In this document: positions 12,346 through 26,129 of the stretch, piece after piece
Layout of the letters: the number at the start of each line of letters is the position of its first letter
Position numbering within the stretch: position 1 is the first letter of the stretch
Assembly: GCA_030562195.1 (NCBI GenBank)
Contig: CM060202.1
Coordinates: 5,022,001-5,086,000, forward strand
DNA from: Nipponacmea schrenckii
Lineage: Eukaryota; Mollusca; Gastropoda; Lottiidae
Reading direction: 5' to 3'
DNA: 64,000 nucleotides
The notes under the pieces: model-generated
Seen by the model: only the letters and a program-made list of their open reading frames with translations
What the model was told of the DNA's origin: nothing
Databases searched by the model: none
Program-made: the position numbers and the translations under genes

Positions 12346-15300
12346 AGGTACCAGATGAAAGGTAGATCTAGACTTGAATAAAGAATCCCTCATCTTTCCT
12401 GCCCACTCCGCTTTTAATGTGAGTGTATATACTTCGACAAAGATCAATACCAAGAACTTTGGCCAAGGACCAAAAGAAAAGACAGAAAGCTGTAATACTT
12501 GGAAAAATTGATGTTTCTTTCCTATTTAGAGTCTGCAGCTTATAGCGAAGAGGATTATATAACTATGAAAGAAGCGTACTTTATACTAAATGTTTATCAA
12601 TGAATAATATCGGGAGCACAAATTAAGAGTTGTAAATAGTATAAGTTCTCATTGCCAGTCATTTTTAATAATTGTTGTTCTAGAATACCGAATAACGGTA
12701 GAAGACATCAAAGTAAACAACTTGTCAAAAACTATTGAGTAGCAGGTTCTCATTGCCTACTCAAGACCTCTTTGAACTGCTAAACTATAATTCCATATGT
12801 CACTTCCACTTGACCACACACACGTTTAATTCATTATTATTTCCCTCGACTTTATAACCTTCCAAGTGAAATGAATTATATTTCACCCTTTGTAGGAGGT
12901 CCAACATAGCTTCGAGCATGTAAAGTTCTGAACGAAATACCAGAGCCCGAGAAACAGCACCTTAACACATATAAAATGCACAAGGTGCTTGGATTCGAGA
13001 CAGTTCCAACCCGCCCAAATATGTCACACAAAGAGCAGTTGCAAATGAACTGTTCATACGAAACCTTCAAACTAGAATGTATCCCATATAATGGATACCA
13101 ACAACTATTATCTCTCTAACAAACCTCTGAAGACATCATATCCCGGAGCAAATCATAATCTAGTATCTGATTGTATATCCTCAGTAAAAGCTTTCAGATC
13201 CAAAGGAGAAGATTGTAGAAGAAAACTACCAAAGCTATCTAGACCATGTCTTCCGATAGTCAATTTATTCAATCAAAAGGATGTATATATGGAATCAACA
13301 TTACCTTCTCCTATTAAAAATATGGTCTATACCAGTTTTTTCTTGTTCATTCATGTTATTCTGCTCTGAGAATATTCAAATTTAAATACCTTAGATGCAA
13401 AGTCCAACAACCATGTTAATGAGTTTGCTGAACGTTACTATGGAATATAACACCTTTTCTAAAAACTAGTATAAAAACATGTCATTAATTATAGGCTTCA
13501 TATGTTTAGTACTTCTAAACCATGTTGATGTACCAAGAAACATCATAAACAACTTCGTTGAAAACAGAAGATTTACTTAAAATTTAAAATGAAGATACAT
13601 CAGAAACTGTATTAAAAGAGCACTGAAAGAAACAATCCAAAACGATTGGACAAGGAAGGTGATCTATCAGAAAAGTATTGACTCAAAATATCACTAAAAT
13701 TGATTTTAAATTTATATATAAACATTTACCTCCGTCAAAACTTTACACTAAAAAAATCAACGAACAAGACATTAGTATTGAAGTGGTAGTTTATATTCAA
13801 TTATTCTTTGAAGATTAGTAAATTATTGATAACCGATGATTCTTCATTTATATTTGAAACCATATGATATTTAAACAGGTTTTTTTTAAAACTGTTAAAC
13901 TAGAAGAATCAATTAAATCTAAATTGATTCTAACTTGTGCCTCTTGGAACCATTACTTATAAAACAATGCCACATCGTTTCAATCAGTGAAAACAGTAAG
14001 AAATGTCAAACTAACATTGCTGTGCATGCATAGATATTGGCAGCATTTCAAACATATAGCAATAATTACATTTGAGTAGACCTAATGTCGATGAATTCTT
14101 ATGATATTGTATGTAATCATTTCATTAACTGATAACATAAATGTCAAAATTAGAAAATTACAAGAAAACAAATATAACTACTGTATTTCAACCGCAATAT
14201 ATTCATAAAAGTAGAGCATACTGCTCGGAGTTAACTGACAATGCGACTTAAACGATACGCTAATTAGCGAAAATATTAACTGCTTCACGAACAATAGTGT
14301 TGAACATGTAACCAATATTAAATTGTTTCAACATATATTCCTATTGGTTTTTCACCAGTGAGTTCGACTAGCAGAAAAGAGCTGACTTAACGCAGTGACT
14401 GTCAGATAACATAAGTTTTCTTGTTATTGTTAAGGGATTCAAAGCCCATTAGTAAGTATCTAACAAACTAAACTCAATAGAACAGAAGAAAATACCAATC
14501 AGTTTTATTCCATTTCTTTTTGGACTATTTGTTCCATCCTAGACCTGTATATGGAAAGAATCAAACCCTCCCTCCTCCCTCCCTCGAAAACTACATTGTA
14601 AAATGTTTTATACACAATTGTGCCTATGAGTTAACTGCAAACGAATATATAGTAATCGACGCTGACAACTGGTTAATTAGCATATAGATAAATATTATCA
14701 GTATTCTTTTATATTAATTCATATGTAGATAATCATAGTACATGTAGTTATAATAATGGCAAAGGTACTTCAATAATAATAATAATACATAATGATAGAT
14801 ATTATAAAAGTTTGTCAAAATTTCAATAACTAATATAAGAACCATTAAAATTTCTAATAACGTGTTGCAATTGTTCTTAACCAATAATTCCATGCAGAAT
14901 TCGATATAACTTTCCAAAGATCACTACAAGTATATATATATTTTATGTAATGTTGAGGTTGTTTTCCAAGATCATTTTTATATACGTCATTATAAGCCAT
15001 ACGTGGATTTAACCAGTCACATTAATACCGTGTTATATCGACGTATCTGTTCAGTTGGGGGGGGGGGGATTCTTTTAATTACTTATTCGTCTGGTCATAT
15101 TTGCTGATTCAATGCAGACTAAAAATTTACTGTATTAAAAAGTTAATTAAGATATATTGTGATAATTATTAATTGCAGTATTTCAGTTTATTTGATATAT
15201 ATCCAGGACCTACAAATCCCTCAGTTGTTCTATTACAGAGTTGAAACATGTGATTGTCATAAATTAGTTTACCTACAACATTGTCATTGAAATACATTCA

Positions 15301-18274
15301 ATATAAACTTGTTTTAATATTCCACCACGAGTTATAGACTGATAACAATAATGGTCAAGCTATACAACAAAAGGTCTCTTGCATAGTACCAAACACGCTG
15401 CGTTGATGATAAGCGTGTACATGTTGGGCAATAATTATTATCATAAATACGATTGCAGGAAATATTGACAATACCAGTCTCTCTTACGAAAGATTTACTT
15501 TCCTCAATACATTTCACAGCTCAGTTTCCTTTTGTCTGTAGACAATAATCCGGACAAGCTAAACAAATCACGTATCAATGACTGTAAATGGAAAACCATG
15601 TCAATACCAATTTAACTTATTGCCCGTCTTTAGGGACCATACAGCACAATAATGATACAATGTACTGTTTGATACAAGATTTATATTCTGATCTCTATCA
15701 AGATATCGTGTTAATTAATCCTTACACTGTTTATCAATAAAGCTGATTTATCTTCGGATCAAATAAAAGAAAAGAGCTGGCGAAGTCATTAAAAAAAAAC
15801 CTAGATTGTATCACGTATTTCGCGAAACGGGTTAGTTCTTCAAAAGTCATCGATGAACATTGGTAAATATTTATGCCTTTGGGATTTGGAAAAGTGCCGG
15901 TACACTCATTCTGCTTAAGGTTTGTTTAGGGGGTTTTGTTTTTTTGGCATTATTTTTTTCTTATTAATTCATGCTGAAATTATAGCCTTTTCCATGTGGT
16001 TTACTATCTCTATTTGGTAATAACTCCACCTTGGCCAATTAAACTGACGAACCGGTATCACACAGTAAATATACTTATTGAACAATTATGATTTATGAAC
16101 AGCATTTATCCTATTATTCACAGTATTATTAATGATTCTATAATAATTATGGTCTGTGGAATGTTACTATTGTCTATTTTTATCGTTTATTAATCTACTT
16201 ACAGTACTGTTATCAACTAAATCTTCATGAAATATTGATATTTTCATTGTTAAAAGAGTGCTTTAGAAATATAGTAACAGAACCTGAACCATGCCGTTAC
16301 AGTGCAACTGATTGAGTAAGTACGTGTATCAGGTTTGTTTTTATATTTCTATACTTTAATATACAGGCCAACATAAGATGATGTGCGAACTACACTTAGC
16401 TCGGGGAAGAAGGATTGCAACCTGATGCCCAATAGAAGATACTAATTAAGTTTCAGTATTTGGATATTCAGTGGCGCTACCTGAAACACTAGGGCAAATC
16501 AAGCCCTTTCAAAAATCCAAAGAAAGATATAGATTTTTATTTTATTACCAAAATACCACATAAAATTGATATATGAAATTTAAAATTCGATATAATTTCA
16601 ATAACCTAACTTCATTAAGTTTATCAATTATGTATATTTAATTAGACACATAATGACAATCATTAGATGAATCGATATTTCTTCGCTTTGAAATGAAGGA
16701 TAAATTTTGTTTATAATGATTTCATTGTACATCCACCGCCCTTTCATTACATCAAAAAAATAAAAACAGAACTTACAAATTTCAACTTTTCAATTTTTTT
16801 TAACTTGTCAATTTTTAATTCCTTTAAAGGAAATAATTGATGATTCTTTTGTTCAACTTTTATTTAATAGTTGTATGCCTTTAAGTACAAATTATACTGC
16901 ATTCCACTTTCAGTCAAGAATTGGGATTTCATTTCCTCGTTCCACACCAGTAGATTTTTAAAATAATTGCCAATACTTTTTGATATTATACTGAAATAAT
17001 CTGATATGTTTCTAGTTAGGAATGGTAATAATACAGCAATCGATATTCTTTCACTAAAAGGAATATTAAATTATTATTGAGTTCATCATAGGCTGATGAA
17101 AGGCACAATCGTGCAGAAAGTGATTCGTGTGAAAAGCGACCTGTGTTTGATATTAATGATTATAAATACGGGAAAGCAAAACTATGTTCCATAATATCTT
17201 TTTTATCGTGGACATATTTTAACTGTTGTTAGTCTTATAAAACTCTGATATTTTGGAATACAGTCAGACAGTCGTCGCTTTTATCAGCCACACTATAATG
17301 TTATCGGTGCTGGATATTTTTGATCACTCTCTCTCCTACCAGTCAATAACCTTTTATCTGTGTAACAATCCTCTGCTAGATAATTTTGACGTTTCTCGGC
17401 CAACAAAGATGATCTTTTTATACAATAAGTTACTCTCAAATCAGAGAGTTATTTCTTTACTCCCTGAAGAACCATGAAAAATGAAATAATCAAACACTTT
17501 TTGTGGCATAATTAGTAGATGAATGATCAAATGTTTCACTATCAACGTACACGGGAAGAATAAGCAAAAACAGACAGAAAAGAGCAAGAAAAACATTTTT
17601 CTCCTGAAATTTAAGGATCTTAGATCGATTACATTACTTCCTTAACCTATAAATTCTTTTATAAATTTTCTCCTAGATTTTTCCGATCAACTTTTCCATT
17701 TTGGAGAATAAGCACAGCTAAATAGAAAGATTTAAATTATAATTTTCCCAATATCTTATGCTCGACGGCAAAGCGATTGAAAGCAAATATGTATTTTTGA
17801 AGTCTACCAACGGACTAATTATGATGTTTGATGATCTTGACGCTGGCCTATAGAAAAATTTCCTTCTCAGCCCAGAAAAGTGCAGAAAATGAAGACGTTA
17901 AACTCAATCCATTTTATTTGAATCACGATTGAAGTTCCTGAATGTATGCAAACAGTGGAGATATGAAATCAAGTTGTTTTACAAAAAACTCCTTAAACAC
18001 TTGTAAATTATTAACGTTTACCATTCTGATGTAAATTGATAGACAAAACATTCCACAATGAAATGTAACATACAATCTATTCCAAACAATTCTCTCTTTA
18101 ACACGAGTGTCTATTTTTGTAGAGATTGTGAAAGTTGATAATGCCATTCCAATGTTTACCTTACAAACACCTGTTATATCAGTAGTCTAACAAATTAGAT
18201 TATCAATTCCATGCGCTTAGATTAATTTTAAAACAAATTCAAAATGTAAGCAGATTTTTTAGCTCATAAATACT
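12346..18274. other. about 5.9 kb with no gene recognised
   Basis: AT-rich sequence with several AT-rich 60-90-codon open frames that have no recognisable motif or splice context, including 13091-13369 on plus and 12876-13070 on minus. A 12-base G run lies at 15057-15068. I see no RNA gene. Confidence 0.45.
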
Positions 18275-18525
18275 GTTATGCTTGTTGATGCTAGGTGTTT
18301 CATAACACTAACAGCATAGTACCATTACGCTTGTTGCGATGCTGATCTTAAAAGACATGTGTTTCATAAACCCAACGCATAGTACCATTTACGCTTGTTG
18401 CTAATCTTAAGAGATACATGATTTAAAAGCCCAACAGCATAGTGGTCTTATGTACCATTACGCTAGTTGTTGACCAAAGAGATACGTGATTCATAAACCC
18501 AACAGCATAGTGGTCTTAAATTCCG
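18275..18525. repeat. degenerate tandem repeat, period about 55-70 bp
   Basis: About four units share 'catagtaccattacgcttgt', a tcttaa-agagatac block and 'ttcataaacccaacagcata'. Unit length varies because of indels. Confidence 0.7.
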
Positions 18526-20129
18526 GAGATTCGGGTCGCTATACCTAACATATTATGAAGTAATCATAAACATACATATAATATACTTTCTTTGTTGCAA
18601 TACAATTATCACTTCAAATTGTCAATAACCAACTAGACCTAGCTATGTTCTTATACATACAATATTGTTATTTATAACGTTTATAAAATGTATACACTGG
18701 TATACGTTATTATGTATTTTCAGATTTTTGCACTAAAGATATTTACCACCATCCATGAAACCGCATTGGTTTCCAACAAAGCTTCAGGCATGTAAGTATT
18801 TAAACGTGTATATAAGGTAATTTTTCACAGACTAATTATGAGTAACAGACTGTGACTCTCGGGTTTAAAATCAATACCAACTATTCATACAATTTCAACT
18901 AGAGTATAGTTTCTTTCAACATTTTATTTATTATTTATAATTCCTTTATGTTGTTAAGTTGTCAGAAGAAAATAATTATCCAAGGGCAATGAGAGCTGAG
19001 AAGAAACCAGCCCGTAGCACACAACGATGCTAAATGGTCCAAATGCATGACGTTTCAATCATCATTACTACCACGCATTCCATATCTATTAAACGATATA
19101 GATATATACTGTAAGAATGCTATTGAACAATTTTTCGTAATGATATTTATTTGTATATAAGTAATATATTGGTACACTTCAACTGTGACTTTTATTTCCA
19201 TTCCCTGAACTCTTCACATCCTGTATGATATATGTTTAAATAATTACTCGCTTGCTATTTCTAGTAGTCGAATGGGAATATCATTATTATAGTTGTCAGA
19301 ACACCCAGACTTCACCTACTAACCGAATACCATTGGTGTTATAGGCCCAAATTACCTCTGAATTTTACCCATTATTGTATACATCTCTCATAATGATTCT
19401 TTTAGTATACTTTTATGGGTAACTTTTTTCTTTCAGTCAAAGTATCAATTATGCAAATAATAATTCCGGGGTGGTACACGAGGTATATAGTAGAAAATAG
19501 AAGATGTGGGATCCCACACTCCTTAACGACCTATTGTATTTTTATTTTTTAATTAAATCCTCAATTTTTACTAATGTGCCAAGGTTGGAACACGATTCGC
19601 TTCATCGCTGATTTTAACTTCGTTACGGAAGACAAATATATAATATAATATATATATCAAAGAGCCTAATCCTAATTTTCTAATTATTGTTCAAATTTAA
19701 CACCAACACATGAAATATAGTAGCATATCGTGTATTGGCGATTTATTTGTGTGCATTGGATGATTCGTGATAGTTTGGAATATCGTGTTTGATATTCATG
19801 GCACTGGCAAAGTTTAGTGGCTATGTCTGAAACGAGCTTTTAGTTAATGACATACTGTATACTGGTAACAGTTATTAAAAGGATAATTAATTCTGCAACA
19901 GTATGCATGAAATAAAACATAGGTAATGATAATTCGGTAATATAAAAACAGCATATTCCAAAGGGAATTAAATAGAGTTTTACAACAATCAGAACGACTG
20001 GACGTTTATGGCACTATGAAAACTATACATCAAACAACCACAGAAATATGTCCAGAACGTATCTGAAAGATAGTGTTTTAATTCCTAAACTATTTAATTA
20101 AAGATCATTCTTTTAGATTATTTTCCTTT
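18526..20129. other. no gene recognised
   Basis: AT-rich sequence without supportable exons or clear repeats. Confidence 0.45.
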
Positions 20130-20705
20130 GAAAAAAATAGTTTCATCAAAATCCACACAATTTTCGATTGGGATTTTCAATAGGGTTCACCCTTGGGTTA
20201 TTACAAGCACACAAACCAAGCTTCATCAAAATCCATAAACCAGCTCTCTATTGTGTCCACAATAAATGAAGCACGTTTTCAAGAACAAGGGCAATAACTC
20301 AAACAAAATATTTTCGATGAGTTTGATTTTCAATAGGGTTTATCCTTGAGTGATTACAAACACTCATGTCAAATTTCATCAAAATCATTAAGAAAAAAGT
20401 TCTTTATTGTGTCCTCAAAGAATCGAAGAACAAAGGCAGATACGTAGAAACGTAGCAGTATTAATAAGCAATAGTTTTAATCCATGAAGTCTTCTTCTGT
20501 GTTATAATTATGTATCAACTATTAAATGCCATTCAAGAATCACTAAAGGCAGACACGTTTTCAAGAACAAGGGCAATAACTCATTAAATAATTTTGTCTG
20601 ATTTTCAATAGGGTTCATCCTTGGGTTATAACAAACACTCACACCAAGTTTCGTCAAAAAATCAGCTCTTTATCGTGTCCACAACAATTGTGTGTGGGTG
20701 TTTAA
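20130..20705. repeat. dispersed mollusc-type repeat, three partial copies
   Basis: Three related blocks (about 20130-20260, 20270-20440, 20555-20700) share 'caagaacaagggcaataact', 'gattttcaatagggttcatc', 'cttgggttattacaa', 'accaagtttcatcaaaatcc' and tattgtgtccacaa. From general knowledge, phrases like 'aagggcaataactc' and 'aaatttcatcaaaatc' are common in interspersed repeats of bivalves and gastropods. This is one of the reasons for calling the organism a mollusc. Confidence 0.65.
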
Positions 20706-23300
20706 AAATTACTTACGTTATCACGTTACGGTTCTTGTAAACAAAAAACAATACTATTTTCATCCCTAATGACTCATAGAATAGACATAGACATGGAAAT
20801 ATGTAATCATTCATTATGTAATGTCCGTCGGGTAATATAATAATCAAGAAAATTGAAATTTATTGCACTTTCTCTGAAGAACAAAACCATATTGAAGGAT
20901 TTTTTTTACAAATATTATTAGTATGGTGCTTCGATAATTCTCGATTGTTTCAGAGGAGAAAATCTTTCGGTACAAAGCAATACCAAGTAAGGTGTTCGTG
21001 GTACATAACTAGCAGGAATATATAACCTCTTCAATAAACGGCAATATTTTAAAATTCGGAATAAGAAAATTACAATTGAGTGGTATATATGTTTTCCTCT
21101 ATTATGGCGTACAAGTTAACAATTTAAATTTCATCAAGGAATATTTACTGCACTCAGACACAATAAATCTTGAAACCTGGACGGTAATTATCACTATTCA
21201 AGACTCGGTTAATTCCCTTTTCATGGTAAAACATATTAGGTTGCAATGATTCAAATTTCTTAAGCAATCTCAATTTAACCTTAACCGAGGGAATTGAAAA
21301 TATACCGTTATAAATTACCATCGACAACATTTGGTTATATTTATGCCTCAAACAACGTCTTAGTTTCATATATATATTCAGATATATTTAGGCAAAATAA
21401 TGTGAAAATAGGCCTATTGTAATAATACAAGCGATGTATACCAATAATGTCTATGTGGTATAATGTATATCTTCTTTATTCTGAATAATATTACCACTTA
21501 GTCATACGTCAATCTCCTACTTTATCGTCAATGTTCAAATTAGACGTGTTTTATGTAACTGAATAACAGTAATACGGGTTGGGTGTCACACAAAATTATT
21601 ATATATTATGTATGATTGTATTTCACGACTCTCTAACGGGATTATGAAGTCAATAATATACATCAGAATGTCAGAAAAAACAGATTAATGTCGTCTTCAG
21701 AATTAATAACATACTTCGAAAGTACCAATTTGAATCTTATTACGTTGAAAATTTGAATCAAAATTCAGTTATACAGATTATAAGTGTAAGATATACATAC
21801 AGATAGAACATACCAAATGATCCGAAATAAGATTTACATGTACATAATATATTATATTATATACATTTATTAGATGTATTTAAGTCACGAAGTTCATTTT
21901 AGTTTTGAAAGAATTTTCTTTTCCTTCTACGCATTTAGTTTTATTTTTTAGTAGCATTATTTAGATGGTATAAAACAATAGCTTGAACCTATGTTTTCAT
22001 CTACTTTTTGGGATTCCCACACAATAAATACCGAGACTTATTTAATGATTGTTGGATGCATATCACATACACGTATTTATATTGCAACGTGAGTTGGGAT
22101 GGTAGATAACAAGTTAACTTTTACTTTAGCGGATGCTGACATTGTAAACTAGTTAGTTATAGTAGTTGATGGTTGGATTGAGTCAAATTAGATGATTTTG
22201 TGTCGTTTATTTGGTAGTAGATATGTATTTCCACAATTATCTTCCACCAAGAAATTTACTATGTGTGACATTTCTACAGTGCCAAACGCTCCCTTTTCTT
22301 GAACGAAGTGTTACTGGATGTCAAAGATGTTAAAGTTGCCTCGTGCTTTTAGCGCCAATATCCGACTGCGACACTTGCAATAGAAATCTTCTCACACCAA
22401 GGTACCGTTCACATCATAATGGACTGTGAGATTTCACCTAAAGGTGATTTGCCATAGGAATAAATTTCATAACCTTATAGTCATAAAGCAGCATCTTTGT
22501 GGCTATAATTTTGGTTCGTGATAATATATCCTTGCTTCCATATTATTAAAACACAACCCTGCAACATAGACCTAAGGACCTTTATTTTTAGGTAGAAAAA
22601 AGTATTTTTCTACGCAAATGATTTAAGGAATTGATGGAAATTATCGCAAACTGCTGAAAGAAAATTGCTTGAATTACCAGCAAATGTCATTAAAATCAAC
22701 TTGATGATCGGAAATCGTCGGTAGAAGCGATTCCATTGAACTGGTAACCATTTTCAAACAGCTACTGGTAATTCTCAATCTGAATTGGTATCAATCAGTC
22801 GAATCAGTATCATGTTTTGTACAGAGTAAATAGTAACCCAACATTTTGTCGACATAAGCGCTGATTTTGGTCATCCAAACTTTGAATTTATGGTACCACA
22901 AGCTTATACAATCAGTAACAGAGTTGCTTTATGATGAAAATGTAAACGGAAACGGAACTGTAATGAAGATCCTACATTTTGATAACAATTTCTAGGAATT
23001 ATTTAGTTTGTGAAATCTAGTCAAATGTGACACGCGAAATAAAATAAATATATTGAAAAGGAAATTAAACCGGAATCGCAGTAATTTTTATGGTTTTTTT
23101 CTGATCATAACTGATGGTGTTGTGGATTTACATGATTTATAATCACAACCGAAGCACATTAGATTCAGATACATAAATTCATACAAAATTTATAAAAAAT
23201 CTAAAGAACACTTATAATGAAAATAAATCTTCCTTTCCAAATAATTTATAACAAGAAAAGTATGAAAGTTTTACTTTTCATACAATAACAAAAATACAAA
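20706..23300. other. no gene recognised
   Basis: AT-rich sequence. The open frame at 21154-21369 on minus (71 codons) has no recognisable motif. No splice-bounded exon was convincing. Confidence 0.45.
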
Positions 23301-23301
23301 G

Positions 23302-23540
23302 TCAAACCTGTATTAAATAACAAGTCAAGGGAAGTGGCTGGATGTGGTGCTTAATACAGTGGCTGTTGAATACAGGTGGAAGTCTTAAAAAAATTTCTTC
23401 GTTAACAGTGACACGCTTTTGACGCTTCGTAACTGGAGACATATTATTTTCGATATCGTCCATAATATCTGCCTTACGTTTTAAATTTTTTTGGATCTGA
23501 GTGCGACCCACGATAAATGTGTAACCTACCGATTTCGTCG
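23302..23540 (-). pseudogene. Tigger/pogo-like transposase fragment
   Basis: On the minus strand the frame reads VGRTQIQKNLKRKADI and continues through KRQKRVTVNEE. This resembles the CENP-B-type helix-turn-helix segment of Tigger/pogo transposases, where (V)GRTQIQ-xIL-K is a common form. It stops after about 70 codons, and the DDE catalytic region is missing. The plus-strand end, agtcaaacctgtattaaata near 23301-23320, looks like a Tigger-type terminal repeat. The piece is therefore an internally deleted or decayed element end. Family assignment is from memory of the motif and is moderate. Confidence 0.5.
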
Positions 23541-24625
23541 GGTTTCTACCGCTTTTGCATGATGTCTCCCGGTCTACCGACGGGAAACCAAAATCTGCCG
23601 ATACTTTTTCTTTTCGAAACCATAATTTTCATGGAACCTACCGTTTTCAATGTCAAAATTTTGTAACATAAATCAATAAAATATTCTTAACTTGTATTTT
23701 AATTGCCAGTGACACGACATGTAGATGTATTTTCTGTTTATGATGAGAAGACATTAGAACAGAAGAAAATAATTTCCAACTTGAGATGATACTGCCATGT
23801 ACCACAGTAAAAACTCATACAGAGACAACATGATCATGGTTGTTGCAAAGTTCGATCAAACACTTGCTTGATTATTTTCTATCAATTATGATGAATATAT
23901 TTCACTTACCTAGAAGTTTTATTTACGAAGTTTTCTTCAATTTGACCAAACACAATAGAAACAAATACACCGCACAGCAAATAAAGTGGTGCCATTTCAG
24001 ATCTTCTGTTCTTCATGTCATCATAACCTATAAAAATAAAAATTGTAACGTGTTAAACACATTTGAAGACTGCCTAAAACATCTCATAACCTTTCAAGCA
24101 TATCACATGAATAATAACCAATATTAGAAGGATACTGCCTCTTACCCCTATGACAGCGAAAACTTAAAACTTGGCCAAATAGTATAAGTACATATAGATT
24201 TACAGCCCACCCCCCTCCACTTCGCTCTGGGAACTGTAAATGTATATATACTTTTACTACTAATTGTAGTATCAGTACATGGCCAAAATGAATCCTTGTT
24301 CATCAGTGGACTTACATGGCGGTAAAACTATACCACAGAAACCTTCTATAATCTAAAAAATCCATAAATCTAGGTAAGTAATCCATTAAATGGATATAAT
24401 ATCTTGCCATACAGATTATAATCTTTAGTCACAACACCTGCTGTTAAGTCCAAGTTAGTTCATATCGTGAACAAGAAACATCCAAAATCGTTTGATATCA
24501 TTTTAATCAAGCACCTCGTGGTATATAAATCCGCCTACATCAGTATAAGCTTACACGAACTAAGTAAACCTTTTAAATCAAAGGCATCAAAATACTGTCT
24601 GGTATTCCACTTTGATCATCTAAAG
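23541..24625. other. no gene recognised
   Basis: Sequence next to the transposase scrap; contains a 95-codon open frame (23840-24127, plus) with no recognisable motif. Confidence 0.45.
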
Positions 24626-24755
24626 CAGGCCTTCTCAAAATAATTTCCCGGAGCGCCACTTTGGTCAAAATCGTGAGCAAGAAGCGCCACTCATCGATTC
24701 ATTTTGAAGAATGTAAGAGTAGGGGATAAGCACTGGCGTTTCTGGCGTACAAACA
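24626..24755 (+). mobile_element. hAT-like MITE fragment
   Basis: Opens with caggccttctcaa, a hAT-type terminal sequence, and continues with 'gagcgccactttggtcaaaa' and 'gagcaagaagcgccac'. This matches, in inverted orientation, the element at 52369-52541. Similarity fades after about 24755, so this copy is truncated. The following sequence to about 24960 may be more of a larger hAT element but cannot be assigned. Confidence 0.6.
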
Positions 24756-26129
24756 TAAATCTATTGAGGAAAACATAAAATAAAATTATATTGTACTAAT
24801 ATCAACTTATCAGTCAAGTAAGAAAAATTCAGGCTACACGATCGGGTGATGACCGTCTGATTTCTGATGCGGAGGGCAGAGAGATTGCATATGAGGTTAA
24901 CCGTGAACATCATGCCGCAAATACAACGCGCAACGCTCTCTCCTCTTTCAATGACAGACCATTGTTAATTACTCGAACACCTTACATTATGTTGAAATAA
25001 AACATGGAAAATGCATACATGTTTTGGAAAAGTGTTCAAGTGAAAATCAATAGGATCCTGTATAAATCAAAGATTCATATTGGCTTCTAAATTGAGAAGA
25101 AAAAGGGGCAACATTTCACTGCAATCTTAACAAAAAGTATTCGTCATAATTTCAAAAATCATTACGCTCCACTTTGGGTTTTTCTCCCCCATGACTTAAA
25201 TTGGATATTTAGACACGATTTTGCAGAACGCGTTTGGATAGGTTGAAATGAACGTCAATTATTATTCGCAACCTTGGTATACATCTTGTTTACAATGGAG
25301 ATAAGATAAAAATTAAACTGTTTACATATCGTTCTAATAAAAAAGAAAAAATTGATCTTTATTAGTTTTCAGATTCTAATATTTCTATTAATCCTTAAAT
25401 ATATAAAAATAATAAATGTTCTTGTTTGCTATTAAAACGGTAGTAGAAATTAACAGATAATTTGAATCAAACGAAAAATATCCAAACCTACCTAAGAGAC
25501 CCCAAGTGAAAATCACGACAACTTCTCCGTTATGTTCAGAAACAATTCACGAGCAACGACATTATATAAGACAATTGATCCAATCAGGCGAAGAAACCGA
25601 ATATATTTATTAATGAACTCTTTTGTTTTATACTATTTAAATTTCCTTTGAGCCTTCGGGCGTTTAGTCAAATGCTAATCAATAAATCCGCCTAGGAACA
25701 CTCAACTTTTGTTCAGATAGACATTTTTCTTAACAAGTGCTCTTAAAACGTTTTATTTCACTTTAGTGCTATAAACGATTGTAGTTGATAAATTTCAATT
25801 AACTTTAAAATATAATGAATTGTTAATTTTGAAAATGTATGTGCATTTTAAATAGCAAAAATATGAATGGAGATTGAGGGTTTGAGGCAATCGACTTTTG
25901 ATTGCGTGACTCACACAAATGTGCTATAGTATATATTATTAAGAAGAATAAATCAATATAAATATGTTTATGGCGTAATCTTGTACAACAAATGTTATGG
26001 AACAAAACTATTAAGTAAAATTCGATGATTTTATAAAGGCTTTCACTAATTGTGAATATTTGGACCGACCTTGCTATATACTGCGTATTTGAGGAACGCT
26101 TTACCATGTCGAAGCGAACTGTAATACCG
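24756..26129. other. no gene recognised
   Basis: AT-rich sequence. The 94-codon open frame on minus at 25823-26107 has no recognisable motif. Confidence 0.4.

Noticed and set aside
13091..13369. 92-codon plus-strand open frame with Met start
   Set aside because: No recognisable motif, no splice context and AT-rich composition like the flanks.
15057..15068. Runs of G (also 46470-46482 and about 60702-60720) as quadruplex signals
   Set aside because: They are single homopolymer runs, more likely repeat tails or sequencing-sensitive tracts than structured regulatory sites.
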